31,464 nucleotides of DNA, from positions 1-31,464 of IMG/VR virus record IMGVR_UViG_3300024262_001471; one strand, given 5' to 3'. Shown here piece after piece: positions 1 through 7,880 of this stretch. The stretch comes from a virus. Both the position numbers and the translations under genes were made by a program. The notes beneath the pieces were generated by a model. That model saw only the letters and a program-made list of their open reading frames with translations. It was not told the DNA's origin and searched no databases. Each line of letters opens with the position of its first letter. The stretch's first letter is position 1.

Positions 1-503
1 CAATTCTTGGTCACATTCACAAAGAAGGTAGGAATGGTTCAGTCTCCGTCCTTGGAACCCCCTACACCACCAACTTTGGGGAAGCTGGAAAAGATTGCTA
101 CTACGGGGTACTGGACGAACATGGGTTGGAGAAAATACCCGCTAAAGGAGGACCGAGACACTTAGTTGTAGACTATGACAATGTAGAGGACAACCTTGAT
201 TGGATCAATGACGATGGTAACTCATACTTTACATTGCTAAGAATTAATATCAGTACTATCAACGAAGACCAAGATCGCATCGCAGACCTGTGCGATAAGC
301 TAAAGGTAGGATCTATTGAGGTTAAGTACAAGCCTCTACTAGATGAGAAGGAAGAATTTGAAACTGATGGTAGAGTATTTACAACTGCCCTCAACGATGA
401 CCTAATTGATTTCTATATCAACTCAAGTAAAACAAAGATTAATAAAGAGGATCTCCTTTCTGGATTAAAACTTATTCATGAAAATCAACAAGATAGAAAT
501 TAA
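1..503 (+). CDS. SbcD/Mre11-like (gp47-type) recombination nuclease, C-terminal part
   Basis: The gene is cut by the window edge; its reading frame is open from base 3. The first visible residues read ILGHIHKEG, the GHxH block that supplies the last metal ligands of calcineurin-type metallophosphoesterases, followed by the GTPY...FGE...YYGVLD stretch typical of SbcD/Mre11/T4 gp47. About 166 residues are visible, ending with an acidic, less conserved C-terminal domain. In this family the protein is the Mn-dependent nuclease subunit that processes DNA ends for recombination-dependent replication, in complex with the SbcC/Rad50/gp46 ATPase. That partner is encoded directly downstream with a 26-base overlap, which supports the assignment. 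A TTG at 126 could be read as a start, but the metal-binding motif upstream in the same frame shows the gene begins outside the window. Confidence 0.9.
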   Translation, partial: ILGHIHKEGRNGSVSVLGTPYTTNFGEAGKDCYYGVLDEHGLEKIPAKGGPRHLVVDYDNVEDNLDWINDDGNSYFTLLRINISTINEDQDRIADLCDKLKVGSIEVKYKPLLDEKEEFETDGRVFTTALNDDLIDFYINSSKTKINKEDLLSGLKLIHENQQDRN

Positions 504-2064
504 TAACTTTTACTCTATAAAGAAAGTAAAGTTAAGTTTTGATAAGTATAAAGGCATTGTATTAATTGAAGGACAGAACAAAGACACGGGTGGAAGCAAT
601 GGCTCAGGCAAAAGTGTTTTAGTTGAAGCTGTTGTTTGGGGTTTGTTCGGTAGGACTATTAGGAAGTCTACCGAAGAGGCTCTAGTTAATAATAATATTA
701 AGAAGGACTGTAGTGTTAAGATTACGGTCAATGATGACCTCGTAATCGAGAGAGGTAAGAAGCCTGTATTCCTACGCCTATACAAAGGAGACAAGGAGAT
801 CACTAAGGATAATGCTCTGAACACTCAAGCATATATCAACGAGCTTCTCCAAACTAACTACAAAGTGTTCCTAGCGTCTACAGTCTTCGGACAGCAGAAT
901 AACATTGAGTTCATTAACGCTACTCCTGAGGATAAGAGAACTATCATCAAGAACTTCTTGAACCTGGATGATCTGTTCTCCCTTAGGGAATCGGTTAAGT
1001 ATTTAAAAGCACAGTACTCCCAGACCATCAGGAAGCAGGACGCTATCGTTCAGGAGCATCAGAAGAGTATCAAGTCTTATGATAAAAAACTGGACAACTT
1101 ATCTGAGCTTCGCAAAAATGTAGAGGGTAAGTATGATGAGTCTACCTTGTCACTAACTATCTCTGAGGTTATACAGTTAGAAAATGATAACACTTCCATT
1201 GATTGGAAAATAGTTGCATCTAATAAGGAGATTGCTGTGCTAGAAGATAGGATCTCACGCCTAAATGTTAAGTTACATGAGCCAGAGAAAAATAATTACT
1301 GTGATATGTGCGGTCAGTCTGTCGATGCACCCTTCCACCCTAAGAGGCTTGGGCTTGAGATACTAGAGTGTGAAAATCAGGTTACTATGCAGGAAGCTGA
1401 TAAGGTTAGATACCGAGAAGGGATAAAGGATGTACCTATTAGTTCAAGAGAGTACTATCAAATCATTGAGTACAACCAACTCAAGAAGGAGTCTGAAACC
1501 TTTGAGGCTATTAAGACGGACACCCTAGCTAAGATTCAAGAAGCACATGATGTTAAGCAGGAGTACAATAGTAAGTACGAGATTATGCGCTTCTGGGAGA
1601 AGGCATTCTCTGAATCAGGTATAGTTAAGTATATTATTAAGAATGTGCTTGACCATTTTAACTCCAAGGTAAACTTCTACCTGTCCCACCTATCACAAGG
1701 CAAGTTCTTTATTGAGTTTGATGAGAGTTTGAAGGAAACCATCACCCATAACAAGAAAGGGATCCATTATATCTCCCTGTCTGGTGGGGAAAAGAGGAAG
1801 GTTAGCCTGTCTGTGATGCTTGGGTTGCAGGAGCTTTTGAAGATCTCCCACAATCAGAAAACAAACATCATGTTTTTCGATGAAGTTGCTGAAAATCTTG
1901 ACCAAGAAGGTCTGGACGGGCTCTACATACTACTGTCTGAATTAAAGAAAGAGAAGAGTTTGTTCGTAATTACCCATAATAATTATCTCAAATCTCTGAT
2001 GGATAACTCAAAGACCCTCACTATAATAAAGACCAAGGGCTTCTCTAGGCTAACAGGAAAATAA
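478..2064 (+). CDS. SbcC/Rad50-like (gp46-type) recombination ATPase
   Basis: A 528-residue SMC-type ATPase, close in length to T4 gp46. The Walker A loop (GGSNGSGKS) lies at about residues 38-46. A long middle region that should form an antiparallel coiled coil carries a zinc-hook motif CDMC at residues 275-278. The ABC signature SLSGGE is at 433-438 and Walker B IMFFDE at 464-469. Together with the upstream metallophosphoesterase it should form the Mre11-Rad50-type complex that resects double-strand ends to feed strand invasion. The ATG at 478 lies inside the end of the upstream gene, so translation of the two subunits is probably coupled. The family is certain; the specific role follows from T4 gp46. 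Confidence 0.95.
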   Translation: MKINKIEINNFYSIKKVKLSFDKYKGIVLIEGQNKDTGGSNGSGKSVLVEAVVWGLFGRTIRKSTEEALVNNNIKKDCSVKITVNDDLVIERGKKPVFLRLYKGDKEITKDNALNTQAYINELLQTNYKVFLASTVFGQQNNIEFINATPEDKRTIIKNFLNLDDLFSLRESVKYLKAQYSQTIRKQDAIVQEHQKSIKSYDKKLDNLSELRKNVEGKYDESTLSLTISEVIQLENDNTSIDWKIVASNKEIAVLEDRISRLNVKLHEPEKNNYCDMCGQSVDAPFHPKRLGLEILECENQVTMQEADKVRYREGIKDVPISSREYYQIIEYNQLKKESETFEAIKTDTLAKIQEAHDVKQEYNSKYEIMRFWEKAFSESGIVKYIIKNVLDHFNSKVNFYLSHLSQGKFFIEFDESLKETITHNKKGIHYISLSGGEKRKVSLSVMLGLQELLKISHNQKTNIMFFDEVAENLDQEGLDGLYILLSELKKEKSLFVITHNNYLKSLMDNSKTLTIIKTKGFSRLTGK

Positions 2065-2065
2065 A

Positions 2066-3970
2066 ATGGTAAATACTACTCTAAAAGGCATCGGACAGGA
2101 AATTTTTGAAACTCGATACGCTTACCCTGGTGAAACAAAATGGTCTGAGAGGGCTAAAGTGATTGCGAAGACAGTTGCATCGGCTGAGAACGATGAGGAT
2201 AAGGAGAAAATTGAAAAACTTTTTTATGAATCCATCGGATCTGGTGATCTTATTCCTGGTGGTAGGATTATTTTTGGTGCTGGCCGTAGTCGAGGTAATC
2301 ACAACCTTCTTAATTGCTATGTCATTGTACCTGAAGACAGCGTGGATTCAATTGGTAAAACTGTTCAAGATATGTACAAGATTTCTTGTGCGGGGGGAGG
2401 GGTAGGGTTTAATGTGTCCAAGATTCGTCCAAAGGGTGATGATATTGGTAGCGTAAAGTCTTCAGCCCCAGGATCGGTTTCTGTACTTAAAATGATTAAT
2501 GAGGTAGGTGAACATGTACGAGCGGGAAAAAATAGGCGCACGGCTCTTATGGGCATTCTTAATGTCACTCATCCTGATTTGCTTGAGTTCCTTAGTGTCA
2601 AGCTAGACCAAGGCCAGTTAAATAACTTTAACATCTCTGTAGCTATCACCAATCGCTTCCTTGAGGCTGTTGAGCTTGGGGAAGATTGGTACTTTACTTT
2701 CAACAACAAGGAGTATCATTCTTATCACATGACTCGTAATGGGGAGACTAACCTCTCTGTAATCGCTCAAGATGAGGAGGATGCTTTAGCCCGTGCTAAT
2801 AACTTCCATAAAGAAGATTGGAAGGATACATTTGTGTGTGTGGGCCGTGATGATATTAAAGCTAGAGAACTATGGGATCTGATTTGGAAAAATTCCGTTG
2901 AGTCAGGTGATCCTGGCATATATAATATTGACCTAGCAAACAAATACACTAATGTTTCATACTTTGAAAAACTGGATTCAACGAATCCGTGCGGCGAAAT
3001 TTCCCTTCCTTCTTATGGCAACTGCTGCTTGGGCAATGTTAATCTATCTAATATGGTTCTTGATGATGGTACTGACTTGGATTGGAAACGCTTGGCAAAG
3101 ACTGTCAGGAATGGAGTTAGGTTCCTAGATAATGTTCTGACCATCAACACATTCCCTACGGAGGAGTGTAAACTGGTGGGTGAGCGTTCCCGCAGGATCG
3201 GTTTGGGTGTGACTGGACTACATTATATGTTAATTAAACTGGGTTTAAAGTACGGTAGTGAGTCCTGCTTAGAGTTTTTAGAAAGATTATTCAGTACCTT
3301 CAGAGATGAAGCTTACAAGATGTCTATATACCTGTCAAGGGACAAGGCTCCCTTCCCTGAGTTTGATTATAAAAAATATCTTGAAGAAGAATTTGCAAAG
3401 ACTCTCCCCGCTCGTATTAGAATGCTTATCAAACGACACGGGATTCGCAATGCTGTTATGCTTACCATTCCTCCTTGCGGCACTATTTCAATGCTCCACG
3501 GGGTTAGTTCAGGTATTGAGCCTATTTTCTCTGCTATGTATAACAGGCGTTATCGGAATAACAATATTTGGAAAGAGAAATTAGTTGTTGACCCCCTATT
3601 TAGAGAATACTATGACCAAGGAAAACCCCTTACAGCATTCGTTGGAGCCTATGATGTACCTCCAGAGGACCACATCAAAGTACAGGCTACGGTACAGAAG
3701 TTCATCGACTCCTGCATCTCCAAAACAATTAATCTACCAAGTACTTCAACGCCTGAAGAGTTTTCTCAGGCTGCACTAGACTACGCTCCCTATCTTAAAG
3801 GACTTACTGTTTACAGGGCAGGGGCAAAAGAAGGAGAACCCTTGAAGGTTATTCCCTTATCTGAAGAGAATATTCAAAAGTATATGGGAGCCCCCTCTAA
3901 TGAAGCACTTGAGGTTAGTGTCCAGGCAGGAGATGCTTGCTCCCTAGAAGGAGGGGATTGTGGATCCTGA
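2066..3970 (+). CDS. nrdJ: Adenosylcobalamin-dependent (class II) ribonucleoside reductase
   Basis: A 634-residue protein with the ten-stranded barrel signature of ribonucleotide reductases. The radical-site motif NPCGE gives N307, C309 (thiyl radical) and E311. C84 (LNCYV) and C320 (YGNCCLG) match the substrate-reducing cysteine pair, and a C-terminal C625/C632 pair matches the thioredoxin-exchanged tail. The IPGGR..FGAGR and LTVYRAG blocks and the absence of a partner small-subunit gene in the window point to the B12-dependent class II (NrdJ) rather than NrdAB. It converts ribonucleotides to deoxyribonucleotides for phage DNA synthesis without oxygen-dependent radical generation, but depends on host or environmental cobalamin. 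The start at 2066 follows the upstream stop by one base and an AGGAAA box. Confidence 0.93.
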   Translation: MVNTTLKGIGQEIFETRYAYPGETKWSERAKVIAKTVASAENDEDKEKIEKLFYESIGSGDLIPGGRIIFGAGRSRGNHNLLNCYVIVPEDSVDSIGKTVQDMYKISCAGGGVGFNVSKIRPKGDDIGSVKSSAPGSVSVLKMINEVGEHVRAGKNRRTALMGILNVTHPDLLEFLSVKLDQGQLNNFNISVAITNRFLEAVELGEDWYFTFNNKEYHSYHMTRNGETNLSVIAQDEEDALARANNFHKEDWKDTFVCVGRDDIKARELWDLIWKNSVESGDPGIYNIDLANKYTNVSYFEKLDSTNPCGEISLPSYGNCCLGNVNLSNMVLDDGTDLDWKRLAKTVRNGVRFLDNVLTINTFPTEECKLVGERSRRIGLGVTGLHYMLIKLGLKYGSESCLEFLERLFSTFRDEAYKMSIYLSRDKAPFPEFDYKKYLEEEFAKTLPARIRMLIKRHGIRNAVMLTIPPCGTISMLHGVSSGIEPIFSAMYNRRYRNNNIWKEKLVVDPLFREYYDQGKPLTAFVGAYDVPPEDHIKVQATVQKFIDSCISKTINLPSTSTPEEFSQAALDYAPYLKGLTVYRAGAKEGEPLKVIPLSEENIQKYMGAPSNEALEVSVQAGDACSLEGGDCGS

Positions 3971-4019
3971 GGATTTTGAAGAGTTACCTACGGAAGATGA
4001 CCTTAACTGGGAGGAATAA
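3960..4019 (+). CDS. Possible 19-residue acidic mini-ORF at the end of nrdJ
   Basis: A GTG at 3960 opens a 19-codon frame that ends with TAA at 4017-4019 and fills the otherwise empty gap between nrdJ and the next gene. A perfect AAGGAGG box at 3948-3954 sits 5 bases before the GTG. The predicted peptide is extremely acidic (VDPEDFEEL... ending NWEE). The same purine-rich bases also encode the C-terminal redox-cysteine segment of NrdJ, so the ribosome-binding site may be a by-product of that coding sequence. It could be a real micropeptide or chance. The frame is +1 relative to nrdJ. Confidence 0.25.
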   Translation: MDPEDFEELPTEDDLNWEE

Positions 4020-4021
4020 TT

Positions 4022-4543
4022 ATGGCAGCATATGAATGGATTTGTAGAGAGTGTAATATTTGGTGGGATAGAGAGTGTCGTGTAGGGAAAGCTCCTGATA
4101 GAACTAAATGTCCTAAGTGTAAGGCATTATCCCATAGGTATTTCCAACAGTCTGTTCCTATATCCTTTAAGGATGACGGAGCAGGAAACCAGAATAACCC
4201 TGGGGTTCAAGATTTCCACACGGTAAGGCGCAGGTATCAGAAGCACTTTGAGCATGGATATGATAAAGATTCAGGAAATAGGTGGCTCCACCAAAATATT
4301 AAGAAATCTAAGGAAGCTACGGATGATGAGTCTATCCGCTACAAGTCTGCTAACATTAACTGGGATAAGTTTGCTGAATCCCGAGGGATGAACAAGGTGA
4401 GCGAGGCACAGACCAGAAAGAAAATAGAAAGTGCTAAAAAACTAACCGCAGATGCCTATGATAAGGCGAACAAGATGGGCTACAAAGACATAGGTAGCGA
4501 GAAACTAGACATAACAAAACCCAACAAAAACAAACCGACATAA
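4022..4543 (+). CDS. FmdB-type zinc-ribbon protein
   Basis: A 173-residue protein whose N-terminus carries CxxC pairs at C8/C11 and C30/C33, the layout of the small FmdB-like zinc ribbon (AYEWICREC...CPKC). The remaining 130 residues are lysine-rich and probably helical, with no motif I recognise. A GGAGG box lies just upstream (about 4010-4014). Zinc ribbons of this type in phages are usually annotated only as putative regulatory proteins; DNA or RNA binding is an inference from the fold. It lies between ribonucleotide reductase and helicase, and a shorter paralogue-like ribbon is encoded at 22303. Confidence 0.6.
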   Translation: MAAYEWICRECNIWWDRECRVGKAPDRTKCPKCKALSHRYFQQSVPISFKDDGAGNQNNPGVQDFHTVRRRYQKHFEHGYDKDSGNRWLHQNIKKSKEATDDESIRYKSANINWDKFAESRGMNKVSEAQTRKKIESAKKLTADAYDKANKMGYKDIGSEKLDITKPNKNKPT

Positions 4544-4544
4544 T

Positions 4545-5855
4545 ATGGCTTACGATTTTAGCGAGAACATTCAAAGAGGCATTCTCTACCTCTTGAAATC
4601 CAACAAAGACTTTTATCTACAAATTATTAATCTGGTTCAGCCAGATTACTTTGAGTACCCTTCCCATGCTAAGATCTTTGGCAATGTCAAGGCTCATTAT
4701 GAGAAGTATGGTAAGCTCCCGACTGATGATTTTATCATTCAAGACATCAAGCCTAAGCTTGGCTCTAGGGAGAATGCCTCCGACTATGAGGATGAGCTTG
4801 CATACATTAATAATGTAGACACTTCCACAGTAGGCAACACGGAGTATATGCTAGACCTCGTAGAGGGGTTTGCAAAAAAGGAAGCTATGAAAGCAGCGAT
4901 TGCTGATAGCATTTCACTAATTAAGGAGAACAGGATTGATGAGGTGGAAGCCTTGGTTCGCAAAGCTCTCCTTATTAATCGGGATGTAGATACGGGTCAG
5001 GATTACTTTACTGATCTTACTGGTCGTTGGGATCGCATCTTCAATAAGAAAAATGAGGTTAAGTACAAGACAGTCCTGCCCTCAATCAATAAATCCCTGG
5101 AAGGTGGCTTGGGTGCCAAAGAGATGGCAATGGTTGTTGCCCCTCCTGGGGTAGGCAAATCCTTGTATCTTGTCAATCAAGGAGTGCAATCAATGATTGA
5201 GGGTAGGAAGGTCTTGTACATCTCTCTAGAGATGAGTGAGGATAAGATCGCCCAGCGGTTTGATTCTGTTATGACCTTGGTGCCTCAGTTTAAGCTGAAG
5301 GATCCTTCCAACCAACTCACCGTGAAGGAGAGGCTGGAGTTGTTCCAGACGGAGTTCCCAGGTAGCCAATTGGTTATTAAGGAGTTCCCTACAGGTCAGG
5401 CAACAATTAATACCATTCGTAACCTACTGGTTCAGTTGAAGAATTATGATGAGTTTGAGCCTGACCTCCTAATCGTGGACTACCTTGAACTACTGCGTCC
5501 GACTAGGGACATCCAGCAGGAGTATCACGCTCAACAGAAGACCGCAGAGGAGCTTAGGGGGGTTGCTATGGAGTACAACTTCCTAGTCTGGACTGCCACT
5601 CAGACTAACAGACAGGGCAGGATGGTGAAGATTATTACAGATGCAGAACTTGGAGACTCCTATGGTAAGATTAGAACCTGTGATTTTGCTATGTCTCTGA
5701 ACCAATCCGAGGAAGAGTTTGATGAGGGAAAGATGAGAGCCTATGTTATTAAGTCTAGGAATGGTAGGCCCAGGTTCATCGTACCTATGGATGTAGATTA
5801 TAATATCCTTCGCATGACAGAAGGGGATGCAGTATTTGCAGGAGATGATTCCTGA
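4545..5855 (+). CDS. DnaB-like replicative DNA helicase (gp41-type)
   Basis: A 436-residue RecA-fold SF4 helicase. An N-terminal helical domain (about residues 1-150) is followed by the motor. Walker A APPGVGKS is at residues 199-206, then VLYISLEMSEDKIAQR (motif H1a-like), Walker B LLIVDYLELL and an ATQTNRQ segment corresponding to H3. The length and order match DnaB and T4 gp41. It should unwind the fork 5'-3' as a hexamer on the lagging strand and recruit primase, which is not visible in this window. The next gene begins inside its stop codon. Confidence 0.93.
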   Translation: MAYDFSENIQRGILYLLKSNKDFYLQIINLVQPDYFEYPSHAKIFGNVKAHYEKYGKLPTDDFIIQDIKPKLGSRENASDYEDELAYINNVDTSTVGNTEYMLDLVEGFAKKEAMKAAIADSISLIKENRIDEVEALVRKALLINRDVDTGQDYFTDLTGRWDRIFNKKNEVKYKTVLPSINKSLEGGLGAKEMAMVVAPPGVGKSLYLVNQGVQSMIEGRKVLYISLEMSEDKIAQRFDSVMTLVPQFKLKDPSNQLTVKERLELFQTEFPGSQLVIKEFPTGQATINTIRNLLVQLKNYDEFEPDLLIVDYLELLRPTRDIQQEYHAQQKTAEELRGVAMEYNFLVWTATQTNRQGRMVKIITDAELGDSYGKIRTCDFAMSLNQSEEEFDEGKMRAYVIKSRNGRPRFIVPMDVDYNILRMTEGDAVFAGDDS

Positions 5856-6205
5856 TGTCCCTACTTCATAAAAAGGATTACCCAGTACACCCTTTAGAGG
5901 TTCACACGGGAATCAAAACCTTTACCATTCTACAGAAACCGCTAACGAAGGATAACCTGTATGGGTGTGTGGAATTCCCCCTGTCCCTCCTCATTATTGA
6001 TCCTAACCAATGCGAGGCAGACTATAGAGGGACTCTCCTGCACGAAATCTGTCACATTGGGTATGAGATGTATGGCTTAGGGGATGATGATGAGATGCCT
6101 CAGATAGGGAATGAATTTCTCACTACTATCACATCAAATATGATTCAGCAATTAGCTACTCTTAATAAAGAACTCTTTATGTTTATTTTCGACAGCCCTA
6201 AATAA
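5855..6205 (+). CDS. HExxH metallopeptidase-like protein (ImmA/IrrE-like)
   Basis: A 116-residue protein with the zinc-protease motif HEICH at residues 63-67 (H63, E64, H67), preceded by a beta-rich N-terminal half and followed by an acidic stretch and a helix containing NEF that could supply the third ligand. Size and motif placement fit the minimal ImmA/IrrE-type metallopeptidase fold found in many phages. In characterised members the fold cleaves repressors, but no helix-turn-helix partner is adjacent here, so the substrate is unknown. The ATG overlaps the helicase stop by one base (TGATG), so the two genes are co-translated. The motif is seen directly; peptidase activity is inferred. Confidence 0.55.
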   Translation: MSLLHKKDYPVHPLEVHTGIKTFTILQKPLTKDNLYGCVEFPLSLLIIDPNQCEADYRGTLLHEICHIGYEMYGLGDDDEMPQIGNEFLTTITSNMIQQLATLNKELFMFIFDSPK

Positions 6206-6220
6206 TACAGGAGATTTTTT

Positions 6221-6655
6221 ATGAAAGACATGCATCTGAATGATATTTTATTTAGACAGGACAAACCCCTAAACTCTTTGTCCCTCTATAAGAATGGGTT
6301 ATGGGGATTTATACTTCCTGTAAATCCAATCGCAACTTTTGAGGGGCGGTCGTATTATCTTATGAGCGACCCTTTTGGTTTAGTTAAGCAAGGAGTTTTT
6401 GATCCCAAAAAAACAGCTAGGAGAGGATCTCCTGGAGATTATGTGGCTTTAGATCAGTTCGGTTCCTATACCCTAATTACTCCCGCAGAGTACAAGAGTA
6501 TCTTCCCAACCCCAGACTTAAACCCACCCAAGACCCCCAATAGCTCAGAGCAGATTAAAGATCCAAAATTTTTAACGAATATACTTAAAGGATCTGGATC
6601 ACCCGCCTCTAATAGTAAGACAAGTAAACCTACACCCCCAAATACTGGGTACTAA
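6221..6655 (+). CDS. Hypothetical protein with a PGDY-type segment
   Basis: A 144-residue protein with an AGGAG box close upstream of its ATG. The central part (about residues 60-100) contains GSPGDYVALDQFG followed by ITPAEYKSIF, which resembles the small PGDYG-type domain seen in phage and bacterial hypothetical proteins. The C-terminal 45 residues are low-complexity and rich in proline, serine, threonine and lysine, so probably disordered. It sits between helicase and ssDNA-binding genes, which suggests but does not show a DNA-metabolism role. I assign no function. Confidence 0.5.
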   Translation: MKDMHLNDILFRQDKPLNSLSLYKNGLWGFILPVNPIATFEGRSYYLMSDPFGLVKQGVFDPKKTARRGSPGDYVALDQFGSYTLITPAEYKSIFPTPDLNPPKTPNSSEQIKDPKFLTNILKGSGSPASNSKTSKPTPPNTGY

Positions 6656-6656
6656 T

Positions 6657-7088
6657 ATGAATGAACTAATTAAAACTCTCGATGATTTCACATGGGAGAA
6701 CTACAAAGACATCAGCGATGCTTTGGTTAGCTTTAATGACCAAGCGGTAGAAGATGAGATGTTTCGACAAGCATCAATTTACTCCTACTATCATGGTTTG
6801 ATGAGCATGGCTAAGAGGCAAATGAATGAGTGCAATCTAAACATCTCTCATTTTGCAGCCACTCTTAGGAAGACTACAAAGGCATCATCATCTAGCAAGT
6901 TGACCGCTAAAGACCTTGACGATATTGTTCTTAGCGATGATACACACTCTGCTTTGCAGAACCGTTCAGATGATGCTGTTTTTAAATACGAAATGCTCAA
7001 GGGATTGGTCCGTTCCCTAGAACAGAAGAAAGATATGTTGCAGCAGGTAAGTGCGAATCAACGAGAAGAGACCAAACTTTACAAGTGA
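6657..7088 (+). CDS. Possible UvsY-like recombination mediator
   Basis: A 143-residue, largely alpha-helical, charged protein. It has an N-terminal acidic helix, a basic middle with YSYYHGLMSMAKRQM and LRKTTKASSS, the acidic break LDDIVLSDD, and a C-terminal heptad-like helix (KYEMLKGLVRSLEQKKDML). Length and this order of elements resemble T4 UvsY (137 residues), the mediator that loads UvsX onto gp32-coated ssDNA, and the gene lies immediately before the gp32-like ssDNA-binding protein. The resemblance is architectural and by eye, not a demonstrated homology; it could equally be an unrelated small helical phage protein. Confidence 0.4.
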   Translation: MNELIKTLDDFTWENYKDISDALVSFNDQAVEDEMFRQASIYSYYHGLMSMAKRQMNECNLNISHFAATLRKTTKASSSSKLTAKDLDDIVLSDDTHSALQNRSDDAVFKYEMLKGLVRSLEQKKDMLQQVSANQREETKLYK

Positions 7089-7105
7089 TACTACTATCAT
7101 ACAAT
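7078..7105 (+). promoter_or_regulatory. Sigma70-like promoter for the ssDNA-binding protein gene
   Basis: TTTACA at 7078-7083, a 16-base spacer and TACAAT at 7100-7105 each match the sigma70 consensus at five of six positions. Predicted transcription starts near 7112, just before the AAGGAG ribosome-binding site at 7113-7118. A dedicated promoter fits the high copy number expected of a ssDNA-binding protein. Confidence 0.5.
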
Positions 7106-7127
7106 ACTAACTAAGGAGAAACTAACT

Positions 7128-7874
7128 ATGGCTATTGATCTTAATGCGCTTCGTCTGAAGCACGAACAACTTAACAACCCCCAATCGGGTAACAACACAG
7201 ACTTCCTCAAGAAGTTCTACCAAATTCCTGAAGGCACTAATGCCGTTCGGATTCTTCCCTGGAAGGATGACGAGAAGGAGTTCTATGCGGAGACTAAAAT
7301 CCACAGGGTTACTGGCCCTGATGGTAATGTAAAGAACCACCATTGTCGTAAGATTCACGGGGAAAGTTGTCCCATGTGTGATCTTTACTACGCCCTGTGG
7401 AAAACGGGTCGTAAGGAGGACGAGGATCTTGCTCGCCAGATCAAGCCCCGTGCCCGTTACTACATGAACATTCTTGATCGTGAGAGTGGTGAGGTTAAGA
7501 TTCTTTCCATCGGTGTGATTCTTTTCAAGAAGATTATCGGTGCAATGCTTGATGAGGACTTCGGTGATATTACTGATATCGAAGCTGGTCACGATTTCAA
7601 GATCGTGAAAGAGATGGAAGGACAATGGCCCAAGTATGACCAGTCTGCCCCTCGTCCCAAGTCTTCCCCTCTCGGAAGTAAGTCCGAAATTGCAACGAGT
7701 ATGGATACGCTTCATAACATCCATGAGCTTGTTAAGCTTGAAGATTATGAAGATGTTAAAAATGCTGCGGCTCTACTAACTAGTACTGCGGTACAAGGTA
7801 CTGTTCAAGGTACTTCACAAAACGAGGCAGTAAATGTCCCCGACAATGATTACCTCAATAAACTGCAAAGTTAA
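7128..7874 (+). CDS. Single-stranded DNA-binding protein, gp32-like
   Basis: A 248-residue protein with the gp32 core organisation. An N-terminal basic segment that could mediate cooperativity is followed by FYQIPEGTNAVRILPW, the opening strand of the OB fold, then a zinc-binding group H59, C73, C81, C84 (HGESCPMCDLYYALW) close to the T4 gp32 pattern H-x12-C-x9-C-x2-C, then RARYYMNILD. It should coat ssDNA during replication, recombination and repair. Unlike gp32 its C-terminus (NDYLNKLQS) is not strongly acidic. An AAGGAG box 9 bases before the ATG and a good upstream promoter suggest strong expression. The codons look more even than those of the glycan island, as expected for a highly expressed gene. 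Confidence 0.88.
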   Translation: MAIDLNALRLKHEQLNNPQSGNNTDFLKKFYQIPEGTNAVRILPWKDDEKEFYAETKIHRVTGPDGNVKNHHCRKIHGESCPMCDLYYALWKTGRKEDEDLARQIKPRARYYMNILDRESGEVKILSIGVILFKKIIGAMLDEDFGDITDIEAGHDFKIVKEMEGQWPKYDQSAPRPKSSPLGSKSEIATSMDTLHNIHELVKLEDYEDVKNAAALLTSTAVQGTVQGTSQNEAVNVPDNDYLNKLQS

Positions 7875-7880
7875 TTAACT

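Noticed and set aside
3948-3970. Programmed +1 frameshift joining nrdJ to the acidic mini-frame
   Set aside because: The SD-like box is about 10 bases from the TCC-TGA, unlike prfB, and the codon pair offers no good re-pairing after a +1 slip.
7122-7724. A 200-codon open frame on the minus strand opposite the ssDNA-binding gene
   Set aside because: It mirrors the codon pattern of a clearly recognised gp32-like gene, has no motif and no neighbours on that strand.
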